Source: Nanosynbacter sp. (GTDB lineage Bacteria; Patescibacteriota; Saccharimonadia; Saccharimonadales; Saccharimonadaceae). From it: a stretch of DNA of 7,307 nt. Positions 1 to 7,257 of the stretch are shown piece after piece (positions within the stretch are counted from its first letter, which is position 1; every line of letters begins with the position of its first letter). The notes under the pieces were generated by a model. The model was not told where the DNA came from, did not search any database, and worked only from the letters and a program-made list of their open reading frames with translations. The position numbers and the translations under genes were made by a program. The stretch covers positions 1 through 7,307 of the forward strand of contig JABZKE010000022.1 in NCBI GenBank assembly GCA_015257445.1, given 5' to 3'.

Positions 1-1902
1 ATTTACCGCTGCTGTACCTTTAGCCGTCAAGGAAGCCTGTGGCACTTCGTAGGCCTTCATCTTAAACATACGGCCCTGTGAGGTGAAAATATAAAGATAA
101 TCATGCGAATTTGTCGTCAAAATCTGCGAAATTACATCTTCTTCCTTCGTAGTCATGCCCCTCTTTCCTTTACCACCACGGTTTTGGCGGCGGAAATCAG
201 TCTGTGATACGCGTTTAATGTAATTCTCTGCCGTCAGCAAGATCACACTTTCTTCTTCTGGAATCAATTCTTCTTCCGAGAATTTACCTAGTTCATGATT
301 GAAAATTTTCGAACGACGCTTGTCGCCATATTTTTCTTTCATGGCTAGAAGTTCTTCTTTCACCACGTTCAAAATCTTCGCTTCATCTGCCAAAATCTCT
401 TCGTATTTCGCAATCAAAGCCATCAATTCTTGTAATTCCGCCTCAATTTTATCGCGTTCCAAGCCCTGCAAACGACGTAGTTGCATGGCCAAGATTGCCG
501 CAGCTTGAATTTCCGAGAGACCAAAGCGTTCCATCAAGCGCTTATCGGCGTCATCATAAGATTCGCGAATCGTTTTTATCACTTCATCGATGTTATCCAG
601 GGCAATTTTCAAACCTTCAAGAATGTGGGCGCGTTCCTTAGCCTTACGCAAGTCATACTCTGTACGGCGGCGAATCACTTTTTGGCGATGTTTAATAAAC
701 TCTGCCAAAATTTCCTTCAAACCCATAATACGTGGCTGAATTCCGTTCACCAAAGCCAGCACATTATAGTGGAAATTAGTCTGCAAATCCGTCATCTTAT
801 AGAGCTGATTCAAAATCTTCTTTGGATAAGCATCTTTCTTCAATTCCACCACCACGCGAATCTTACCGCGTGCTGACTCGTCACGTGCATCCGCGATGTG
901 AGTCAATTTTTTATCCAAAACCAGCTGACGAACCTTCTCGATAAAACCTTCCTTACTCATTCCGTAAGGCACTTCGGTAATCACAATATTAAAGCGGCCA
1001 TTCTTGCGCTCTTCGATGTTGGCTACCGCACGAATCGTTACCGAACCCTTACCGGTGGCATAAGCCTGCTTCATCGGTGCGCCACCGTAAACTTCGGCAC
1101 CCGTTGGAAAATCTGGACCCTTCACGTACTTCATCAAATCTTCCAGACTTGCTTCTGGATTATCAATCAAGGCCACCGTCGCATCCACTACCTCACCAAG
1201 GTTATGTGGCGGAATATTAGTCGCCATACCGACCGCGATACCCATTTGGCCGTTCAAAAGAATATTCGGCAAAGCGGCTGGCAAAACTACCGGCTCTTTC
1301 TCTGTACCGTCGAAGTTATCACGAAAATCTACGGTTTCCTTCTCGATGTCTGCCAGAAGCTCTGCCCCCACCTTATCCATTCTAGCCTCGGTATAACGTG
1401 AAGCCGCTGGATCATCACCGTCCATCGAACCGAAGTTACCTTGACCTTCTACCAAGGTGTAGCGCATCTTCCAAGGCTGCGCCAAGTTCACCATCGCGTC
1501 ATAAATTGAAGAGTCACCGTGTGGGTGATATTTACCCATTACTTCACCAACGATACGTGCTGACTTCACTGTCGCATGTGGCGCACGCCAACCGTTTTTA
1601 TACATTGCATATAGAATACGGCGATGCACCGGCTTCAGGCCGTCACGCACATCTGGTAAGGCACGATCAATAATCACCGACATTGAATAACGCAAGAACG
1701 AATCTTCCATTACGTTTTCAACGGTCAATTCCTCGACCCCATCTACTGCACGGTGGGCCGTTAATCCACCCAGATGAGCATCTTCCATCTCTTCTGCGAC
1801 TTCTTCAATCATTTCTTCTGCGACATTTTCCGCCGCATTCATCTCAGCATTGATTTTTTCATCATTTGGCTCTTGTGGAACTTTTTTATCGTTTTTCGTC
1901 AT
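1..1902 (-). CDS. gyrA: DNA gyrase subunit A (3' end cut off by window edge)
   Basis: GyrA is the DNA-cleaving and religating subunit of gyrase; with GyrB it forms the A2B2 enzyme that adds negative supercoils using ATP. My own translation of the minus strand gives 634 uninterrupted codons before the window ends, so roughly the last 200 residues (most of the C-terminal beta-pinwheel) are missing. Visible: the conserved block [16 protein letters not shown] (80-95), the quinolone pocket [10 protein letters not shown] (126-135), the catalytic Tyr170 in ASRYTEAR that forms the 5'-phosphotyrosyl bond, the basic helix [10 protein letters not shown] (404-413), and a GyrA box QNRGGKG (573-579). The GyrA box separates gyrase from topoisomerase IV ParC. 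The ATG at 1902 is chosen because AAAGGA lies 6 nt upstream; it gives an acidic N-terminal extension, since Tyr170 aligns with E. coli Tyr122 (48 residues longer). The gene lies 14 nt after gyrB. Identity is certain; the N-terminal extension rests on the start choice. Confidence 0.97.
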   Translation of the reverse strand, partial: MTKNDKKVPQEPNDEKINAEMNAAENVAEEMIEEVAEEMEDAHLGGLTAHRAVDGVEELTVENVMEDSFLRYSMSVIIDRALPDVRDGLKPVHRRILYAMYKNGWRAPHATVKSARIVGEVMGKYHPHGDSSIYDAMVNLAQPWKMRYTLVEGQGNFGSMDGDDPAASRYTEARMDKVGAELLADIEKETVDFRDNFDGTEKEPVVLPAALPNILLNGQMGIAVGMATNIPPHNLGEVVDATVALIDNPEASLEDLMKYVKGPDFPTGAEVYGGAPMKQAYATGKGSVTIRAVANIEERKNGRFNIVITEVPYGMSKEGFIEKVRQLVLDKKLTHIADARDESARGKIRVVVELKKDAYPKKILNQLYKMTDLQTNFHYNVLALVNGIQPRIMGLKEILAEFIKHRQKVIRRRTEYDLRKAKERAHILEGLKIALDNIDEVIKTIRESYDDADKRLMERFGLSEIQAAAILAMQLRRLQGLERDKIEAELQELMALIAKYEEILADEAKILNVVKEELLAMKEKYGDKRRSKIFNHELGKFSEEELIPEEESVILLTAENYIKRVSQTDFRRQNRGGKGKRGMTTKEEDVISQILTTNSHDYLYIFTSQGRMFKMKAYEVPQASLTAKGTAAVN

Positions 1903-1908
1903 TTCTCA

Positions 1909-1914
1909 TCCTTT
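1909..1914 (-). promoter_or_regulatory. gyrA ribosome binding site adjoining the gyrB stop codon
   Basis: On the minus strand the junction reads TAAGGAAAGGATGAGAAATG. The gyrB TAA stop is followed at once by two purine-rich SD-like tracts, AAGGA (partly formed by the stop codon) and AAAGGA. The second sits 6 nt before the gyrA ATG. This fixes the gyrA start and suggests that ribosomes finishing gyrB can re-initiate on gyrA, giving near-equal subunit supply. An ATG at 1909, inside this tract, opens only a 7-codon frame and is not a competing gene start. Confidence 0.75.
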
Positions 1915-1916
1915 CC

Positions 1917-3905
1917 TTAGAAGTCCAAATCATCAATATTAACTGAGGCAGCACGCGACTGAATAAAGTTTTTACGTAGTTCAACTTCCGTACCCATCAA
2001 TTTAGTAAAGATCGCATCCGCTTTTTCCGCATCCTCAATATTCACCCGAATCAAAACACGATTCTCTGGGTTCATCGTGGTATCCCAAAGCTGCTGCGCG
2101 TTCATTTCACCAAGACCCTTAAAGCGCTGTTGTGCGGTATAACCAGCCTGCTTGAAACGCTCATCTTCTGGATTAATTTTCAAGCCTTCCTTCACACGCT
2201 CTTCGATACGCTGAGTCAATTTCTCTTCCAAGGCTGCTTCATCGTAAATATAATCAATTTTACGGTTCGCGCCCGTACCCTTAATCAAGCCGAACAGTGG
2301 TGGCTTCGCCAAATAGACATGTCCACCCTTTACCACCTCTGGCATATAGCGGAAGAAGAAAGTCAGAAGCAACGTCGAAATATGTGCACCATCCACATCG
2401 GCATCGGTCATAAACACAATCTTAAAGTAGCGTAAACCTGAAATATCGAATTGATCACCAATTCCTACGCCTAGAGCCTTAATCAAAGACACCAGCTCCG
2501 CATTTGCGTACATCTTATCTAATCGAGCACGCTCAGTATTTAACACCTTACCACGTAGTGGCAAGATCGCCTGAATCTTCGAGTTACGACCTTCTTTTGC
2601 TGAACCCGCCGCCGAGTTACCCTCTACGATGAAGAGTTCGCACTCTGATCGATCCCTAGAAGAACAGTCCGCTAATTTCGAAGGCAAATTCAAACCTTCA
2701 AAAGCACCCTTACGAATCACGTTATCACGAGCCGCTCTTGCCGCCTTACGGGCACGTGCTGCCAAAGTTGCCTTACCGACAATTTTCTTCGCAATCGCTG
2801 GATTTTCCTCGAGGAAGTAACCGAAATATTCGCTCATTACCTTATCGACATAGCCACGCACCTCTGGATTACCTAGCTTATTCTTGGTCTGGCCTTCAAA
2901 TTCTGGGTTAGGTAATTTCACCGAAACCACCGCTGTCAAACCTTCACGAATATCGTCACCGGTTAGATTGTCTTCTTTTTCCTTCAAAAGATTATTCTTG
3001 CGCGCATAATCATTTAGTACCCGGTTCAAAGCCGTACGAAAACCTACCACATGTGAACCACCTTCAGGGGTCAAAACGTTGTTAGCAAATGGCTTCATGG
3101 TTTCCGCATACGTATCGTTATATTGAACGGCAATTTCCACTTCCGAATCTTCAATCTGTTTATCCACATAGAAAATCGTATCTGAAAGCACTTCTTTGCC
3201 GTTATTTAGACGCTTCACGTAGCTCTTAATCCCACCTTCGAAGTAGAAGGCTTCTTTCGCACCCGTACGTTCATCAAAGACCGAAATTAAAATTCCCTTA
3301 GTGAGGTAGGCCTGGTGCCTGGCGTAATGTGACACCCAGTTATAATCAAAAGTCGTCGTTTCCTTAAAAATGGTTGGATCTGGATAGAAAACAATGCAAG
3401 TTCCCTGTTTAGTAGTACCACCCTCAATTTTCAAAGGCGCCACAGTCTTACCAGTTTCAAATTCGATGTGATGGACTTTTTTCTCACGATAAACTTCGGC
3501 AATCATCTTGGTTGAAAGTGCATTCACAACAGAGGAACCCACCCCGTGGAGACCAGATGAAACCTTATAGCCACCGCCACCGAACTTACCACCGGCGTGT
3601 AGCACGGTCAAAACTGTTTCCAGCGTCGATTTATGCGTCTTTGGATGAAGATCTACCGGAATACCACGTCCGTTATCTTCCACCTTTACACCCCCGTCAG
3701 CCAGCAGTGTAATTTCGACTTTATTTGCATAACCCGCAATCGCTTCATCGATCGAGTTATCCGCAATCTCTTTAATTAAATGATGCAAACCATCATAACC
3801 GGTCGAACCGATATACATACCTGGACGCACACGAACAGGTTCAAGCCCCTCTAGAACTTGAATTTCTGAGCTGTCGTATTCTTCAACTTTTTGTTTTCCA
3901 GCCAT
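1917..3905 (-). CDS. gyrB: DNA gyrase subunit B
   Basis: GyrB is the ATPase subunit of gyrase; it captures the transported DNA segment and carries the metal-binding TOPRIM half of the cleavage site. From ATG 3905 the protein is 662 residues, the short form without the large proteobacterial insertion. In order: GHKL ATPase with general base Glu46 and Asn50 in KEIADNSIDEA, DNGRGIP (77-83), the ATP-lid glycine loop GGKFGGGGYKVSSGLHGVG (105-123), the QTK loop (339-341) reaching the gamma phosphate, TOPRIM with Glu428 in VEGNSAAGSAKEGR, the DADVD metal site (501-505), and the C-terminal QRFKGLGEMN block (593-602). TTG at 3908, immediately upstream, is an alternative start; AGAGG (3916-3920) is 10 nt from the ATG and 7 nt from the TTG, so the choice is open and changes one residue. 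Odd point: the usual TOPRIM EGDS is EGNS here (Asn430). First gene of the gyrBA unit, with its own promoter. Confidence 0.98.
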   Translation of the reverse strand: MAGKQKVEEYDSSEIQVLEGLEPVRVRPGMYIGSTGYDGLHHLIKEIADNSIDEAIAGYANKVEITLLADGGVKVEDNGRGIPVDLHPKTHKSTLETVLTVLHAGGKFGGGGYKVSSGLHGVGSSVVNALSTKMIAEVYREKKVHHIEFETGKTVAPLKIEGGTTKQGTCIVFYPDPTIFKETTTFDYNWVSHYARHQAYLTKGILISVFDERTGAKEAFYFEGGIKSYVKRLNNGKEVLSDTIFYVDKQIEDSEVEIAVQYNDTYAETMKPFANNVLTPEGGSHVVGFRTALNRVLNDYARKNNLLKEKEDNLTGDDIREGLTAVVSVKLPNPEFEGQTKNKLGNPEVRGYVDKVMSEYFGYFLEENPAIAKKIVGKATLAARARKAARAARDNVIRKGAFEGLNLPSKLADCSSRDRSECELFIVEGNSAAGSAKEGRNSKIQAILPLRGKVLNTERARLDKMYANAELVSLIKALGVGIGDQFDISGLRYFKIVFMTDADVDGAHISTLLLTFFFRYMPEVVKGGHVYLAKPPLFGLIKGTGANRKIDYIYDEAALEEKLTQRIEERVKEGLKINPEDERFKQAGYTAQQRFKGLGEMNAQQLWDTTMNPENRVLIRVNIEDAEKADAIFTKLMGTEVELRKNFIQSRAASVNIDDLDF

Positions 3906-3958
3906 CAAGAATATACCTCTTTTAAGTTAACTTGATACCTCTCTGGCTCACCACCCAC
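3905..3958 (-). other. Possible 17-codon leader ORF overlapping the gyrB start
   Basis: A GTG at 3958 opens a frame MGGEPERYQVNLKEVYS ending in TGA, whose last base is the A of the gyrB ATG (TGATG). Such one-base overlaps are typical of translationally coupled genes. Support is thin: the start is GTG, its SD is only a GGA five bases upstream, and 17 codons can arise by chance. The frame also contains the gyrB SD, so translating it could affect gyrB initiation. I do not recognise the peptide. Treat it as a candidate leader peptide, not an established gene. Confidence 0.18.
3916..3920 (-). promoter_or_regulatory. gyrB ribosome binding site
   Basis: The minus strand reads AAAAGAGGTATATTCTTGATG. 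AGAGG is a moderate Shine-Dalgarno match 10 nt before the ATG at 3905 and 7 nt before the in-frame TTG at 3908. The same octamer AGAGGTAT also occurs 22 nt further upstream (3935-3942) with no suitable start codon after it, so it may be a decoy or a coincidence. Confidence 0.6.
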
Positions 3959-4015
3959 GTCTTTCCAAATGATTCTTTAGAACCCCTTTTCCAGTCGTTT
4001 TAACCTCACTTGATA
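3920..4015 (-). repeat. Imperfect 18-nt direct repeat pair in the gyrB leader
   Basis: On the minus strand TATCAAGTGAGGTTAAAA (4015-3998) and TATCAAGTTAACTTAAAA (3937-3920) match at 15 of 18 positions, 78 nt apart. The first copy begins at about the predicted transcription start and the second runs into the gyrB SD. The second copy contains a perfect 10-bp palindrome, AAGTTAACTT (3924-3933). Function is unknown; a regulator site or RNA element is possible. Because 78 is a multiple of three, both copies read in the same frame (RYQVRLKR and RYQVNLKE), but a stop codon separates them. Confidence 0.55.
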
Positions 4016-4023
4016 TCTACTTT

Positions 4024-4052
4024 AGTGTAACCATTTTTGGTTTAGCTGTCAA
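4024..4052 (-). promoter_or_regulatory. Sigma70-type promoter for gyrBA
   Basis: The minus strand carries a perfect -35 box TTGACA (4052-4047), a 17-nt spacer and a -10 box TACACT (4029-4024; 4 of 6 matches to TATAAT). Transcription would start near 4017, giving a leader of about 110 nt before gyrB. The spacer holds the dyad AACCA-AAAA-TGGTT (4042-4029), which touches the -10 box, and a wider inverted repeat CCATTTT/AAAATGG (4062-4056 and 4037-4031) surrounds the -35 box. Either could be an operator or an A-tract effect. In other bacteria gyrase promoters respond to DNA relaxation; that is family knowledge and is not shown here. Confidence 0.75.
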
Positions 4053-4134
4053 GGTAAAATGGCGATATTTCGCGTTCTAAGCCGTTTTAAGGCCCTTGTT
4101 CTAACTTTTTGGGTACTTATAGCCTTTTTGTTTT

Positions 4135-7100
4135 TTAGCGAATTTTAATCACCGTACCGTCTTTTAGATGTCCATCTTCCTGATTAGCCTCAGATACGGC
4201 TTCCATCGGTACATTTACCACCTCTGGTTCCGTAGCAGAAGAATTCTTTTCCGCCATCAAATCATCTAATTCCGCATTAATATCATCCAAGGTAAATTTC
4301 GCATCACCCTTAGACTCATCATTATAAGGCGCGTCATTATGAGGCGCGTTATCAAGCACCTCATTATTCCCCGCCCTAGAACCCCTAGAGGCCTCATCAT
4401 TTTTCATTTGACTTAAGAATTCCGCCATCTCTGGACTACCTGCCTTTGCCTCACTGGCCGGCACTTTCTTCACCCCTAATGGAATACCCTTTTCGTCTCG
4501 ATCAAAATTATCTAAACCAAGCGCCGCGTCCATCGCTCCATCCCAAGGTTCATTGCTCGCAAAATTCCCATTTTCAATATTTGAAACAGCATCTTCACCA
4601 TCACTAATTCTCAAGCGATCTTCAATTTCCTTTTCTACTTCTTCCCCTGGACGGCCGTATTTCTTCGCTGAATAATCTTTTAGGGCAGCAAAAATATTTC
4701 TATCTTCTTTACCTCTTGGCGGCAGTAATTTCATCGTAAATGGCGCCGACGGCATACCATGCATCAAAACCGTCGCAATCGCGTGATGGTTTGGTTGCTT
4801 ATGCAAATCTTCCGCCTTAAAAGTCGGCGTAAAGACTTTTTCCATCATTTCCGCATCTGTTACGCCCAGACGACCCGCAATAATCGTACCTACGTTACCC
4901 AGTACACCTTCACGAATCTTATCTGTGAGCTGCGTCATAAACTGGTTCGCCACAATCAAATTCAAACGGAACTTACGAGCTTCCGATAGAATCGATTCAA
5001 AAGATTCTGTCGAGAAGTTCTGAAACTCATCCACGAACAGACAGAAATCTTTACGTTCATGCTCTGGCGTATCCACCCTCGACATCGCCGCCGTCTGGAA
5101 TTTCATTACGAAAATCATACCCAGAAGCTTCGAGTTTAGTTCTCCGAGCTTACCTTTCGAAAGGTTCACCAATAAAATTTTTTGCTGATCCATAATTTCA
5201 CGAATATTAAAGCCCGATTTAGTCTGACCCAGCACCCTTTTCATCATCGTATTTTGCTTAAATGGGCTCCATTTTGAAGCAAACCACGTCACCACCTCAC
5301 CTGCATCGTTTGATTTCTGAGAAGCCGGAAATTCTTTCGTCCAATAATCAAAGAGGTCGCGATCTGTTACATATTTTAGCTTATCTGCCACCAAATCTGG
5401 GTTAATGAATGGGCTCGGAATATCCAGAAAAGTCGCACCTCTCGGATCGCTCATCAAAAGCAACGCCGCATTCCTAAACATTTGCTCACCACGTGGACCA
5501 AAAATACCTGTATGCCCAGGGTCATACAGTGAATACAGCATATTGATCCCCTCTTGCACGATAAAGTCCTTCTGCTCCGTGGTGGCAAATTCCAACATAT
5601 TCATACCAATTGGAAAATCTGTATCTGATGGATCAAAGTAAATCACATCGTCAATACGATTTTCTGGCACCATCGAAAGCAACTCCTCTGTTACGTCACC
5701 GTGCGGATCAATAAAACAGAAGCCCCTACCTGCCAACATATCTTGATAAGCCAAATTCTTCAAAAGTACCGACTTACCCATACCAGAGGCACCGATAATA
5801 TATGTATGGCGCCTACGATCATCTTCACCCAGCCTAATCATCTTCGTATTACCGCGATATTCGTTGACCCCGAGCTCCAAACCTTCTTCCACTAACACCG
5901 TTGGCGCATCCACCTGTTTCGTCATCTGTCTCTCTACACCCGATGATGGAATTGCCGCCTCAGATGGCAAATGAAAAATCGAGGCCAATTCTTGCGTATT
6001 TAGAATCATCCCCTTTTTCTTGGTTGGGAAAAAGCGAAAAATATAATTCGTCACCAAAGTGTCCATTTTTTTCGCCATATCGTATTTGAAACCGTTCATG
6101 GTTGGCGAATCTAATTGCGAAAACGCTGCCACCACTCCACCAACCAAGGCCTCACTACGTTCATGACTACTAGAATGAGCCACCACGCGAATTAAACATT
6201 CAAAAACCGGATACTTAGTTTTATTTTCAATCATTTGGGCTTCGTCAAGCTTCGCCTGAGAAACTTCTTTTGTCGTTTCCTTGCCTTTATCGTATTCATG
6301 CAATTCCGGCACTTCGAATGGCGCACGAATAATGTCCGTGATTAAATTTAGTACTCGGCCTTGTCCGAAGAATCCGCTGCCCGACTTAACTTTTTTACCC
6401 TCTCGTAAATTTTTTACAATTTCTTCAACTTTTTTTCGCCAACCATCCCCCACTGGACGAAACATTAATTGTAACCCCAATCCTTCACCTTTTTTCGCCT
6501 TCGCGAAAGCGTTCAAGATCGCGAGCTGTGCATCCCATTTCGACTCCGAAAATACCTGAATTGGATAATATTCTTCCTTCTTAAAGATTAGCTCCCCACC
6601 TGCCACATTGCGACTATCATCATCCTCTTTCGCTTCGTCACCCAGCCCCGCATTCGAGAAGATATTTTCCACCTCTGCCTCTTCGAGACGTGCTGTTGGG
6701 TAAGAAGATTGAATCGCCTGCTTCACAATTTCCGTTGTTACAGCTGGCACCACGGCATAATATTTCACCAAACCGTCGACCACCACCATTTCGAATGAGA
6801 AATATTTTTGGCCGTATAATTTTGTATTAAAACTCTCTTTTTTCAGCGTCGAAGCGATAATTGAATACATAATTGTCGATTGCGAAATCGCCTCTTCATT
6901 TACATCACGCTCGTCGCGTCCACCACCCTGAATATCATCGGTTGCTGGTGGTAAATGAATCAAAAGTGGAATTAATTTTAGTGAACGCTCATATTCCTTC
7001 GCCTTGCGTTTTTTAGCCAAAATTTTCACCCCCACAAAGAGAGCTGCTACTAAAACTAGAATAAAAATTTGTACACCGATTATAATGTTGTTTGAGAAAA

Positions 7101-7257
7101 TTTTGGAAAAATCCGCTCCCTGCTTTGGTGTAAAAATTGAACTACTTTTTTGTTCATCCTGCAGATTTTTTTGTGTGGTTTTATTAGCATCAGAATCCAC
7201 TGACGTTCCCGTCATGTTCTTTCGCATAATAATATTTTCCACCTGATTCCCGTTCAT
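4135..7257 (-). CDS. Membrane-anchored VirD4/TraD/HerA-like type IV secretion ATPase
   Basis: A 1040-residue protein of the FtsK-HerA ATPase superfamily, nearest to type IV secretion coupling proteins, which in known members pump DNA or pass protein-DNA substrates to a secretion channel. Order: a polar N-terminus (1-57); one membrane helix (about 58-79) followed by KKRK, suggesting N-out and motor inside; an uncharacterised mixed module (about 90-470); Walker A GASGMGKS (489-496); strand motif FIDPHGD (515-521); a helical insert with GPRGEQMFRNAALLLM (587-602) and LLVNLSKGKLGE (695-706); Walker B CLFVDEFQNF (739-748, Asp743/Glu744); sensor-like VANQF (769-773); possible arginine finger Arg796; an acidic low-complexity tail (870-1040). 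The ATG at 7257 has a weak SD (GAAGAG, 6 nt away); ATG at 7227 (Met11, AGGTGG 11 nt upstream) is an alternative start. The substrate is unknown: DNA uptake, conjugation-like export, pilus or host-contact secretion are all possible. No VirB-like partner lies in the window. Family call is firm, role is not. Confidence 0.88.
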   Translation of the reverse strand: MNGNQVENIIMRKNMTGTSVDSDANKTTQKNLQDEQKSSSIFTPKQGADFSKIFSNNIIIGVQIFILVLVAALFVGVKILAKKRKAKEYERSLKLIPLLIHLPPATDDIQGGGRDERDVNEEAISQSTIMYSIIASTLKKESFNTKLYGQKYFSFEMVVVDGLVKYYAVVPAVTTEIVKQAIQSSYPTARLEEAEVENIFSNAGLGDEAKEDDDSRNVAGGELIFKKEEYYPIQVFSESKWDAQLAILNAFAKAKKGEGLGLQLMFRPVGDGWRKKVEEIVKNLREGKKVKSGSGFFGQGRVLNLITDIIRAPFEVPELHEYDKGKETTKEVSQAKLDEAQMIENKTKYPVFECLIRVVAHSSSHERSEALVGGVVAAFSQLDSPTMNGFKYDMAKKMDTLVTNYIFRFFPTKKKGMILNTQELASIFHLPSEAAIPSSGVERQMTKQVDAPTVLVEEGLELGVNEYRGNTKMIRLGEDDRRRHTYIIGASGMGKSVLLKNLAYQDMLAGRGFCFIDPHGDVTEELLSMVPENRIDDVIYFDPSDTDFPIGMNMLEFATTEQKDFIVQEGINMLYSLYDPGHTGIFGPRGEQMFRNAALLLMSDPRGATFLDIPSPFINPDLVADKLKYVTDRDLFDYWTKEFPASQKSNDAGEVVTWFASKWSPFKQNTMMKRVLGQTKSGFNIREIMDQQKILLVNLSKGKLGELNSKLLGMIFVMKFQTAAMSRVDTPEHERKDFCLFVDEFQNFSTESFESILSEARKFRLNLIVANQFMTQLTDKIREGVLGNVGTIIAGRLGVTDAEMMEKVFTPTFKAEDLHKQPNHHAIATVLMHGMPSAPFTMKLLPPRGKEDRNIFAALKDYSAKKYGRPGEEVEKEIEDRLRISDGEDAVSNIENGNFASNEPWDGAMDAALGLDNFDRDEKGIPLGVKKVPASEAKAGSPEMAEFLSQMKNDEASRGSRAGNNEVLDNAPHNDAPYNDESKGDAKFTLDDINAELDDLMAEKNSSATEPEVVNVPMEAVSEANQEDGHLKDGTVIKIR
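4319..4348 (-). repeat. Two-copy 15-bp tandem repeat in the acidic tail of the ATPase
   Basis: Plus-strand units TCATTATAAGGCGCG and TCATTATGAGGCGCG adjoin and differ at one base. In the protein they give five-residue repeats (NAPHN, DAPYN) near residues 969-979, within the disordered acidic tail. It looks like a recent in-frame duplication and possibly a site of length variation between strains. Confidence 0.7.

Larger units (their letters stand above)
3906..4134. other. Intergenic region between the ATPase gene and gyrB
   Basis: This 229-bp gap is the only substantial noncoding DNA in the window. From the ATPase stop toward gyrB it holds two TTAGAAC heptamers (4098-4104 and 4074-4080), the gyrB promoter, and a leader with a third heptamer on the opposite strand (3977-3983), direct repeats and the SD. 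I found no convincing intrinsic terminator for the ATPase gene: the best stem, AAGGGCC with GGCTT near 4079-4097, needs a bulge and lacks a following U-run. Some read-through into gyrBA is therefore possible. Confidence 0.7.

Noticed and set aside
299..1673. Plus-strand open frames of up to 167 codons opposite gyrA
   Set aside because: They lie wholly antisense to a strongly conserved gyrA frame, have low-complexity translations with no recognisable domain, and are the expected by-product of its codon use.
1882..1909. ATG at 1909 as an alternative gyrA start
   Set aside because: It is out of frame with GyrA, stops after 7 codons and lies within the SD tract.
2130..3712. Plus-strand open frames opposite gyrB
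   Set aside because: They are mirror frames of conserved GyrB motifs, with no family resemblance in their translations.
4024..4052. A plus-strand promoter or divergent gene in the intergenic gap
   Set aside because: The clear -35/-10 pair reads toward gyrB only, and no plausible plus-strand gene begins in or after this gap.
4079..4097. Possible terminator stem after the ATPase gene
   Set aside because: Only about five pairs with a two-base bulge and no U-run follow it on the minus strand, so an intrinsic terminator is not supported.
4759..7246. Plus-strand open frames opposite the ATPase gene
   Set aside because: All are short and antisense to the continuous 1040-codon gene. The one at 7004-7246 looks hydrophobic only because it mirrors the membrane-helix region.
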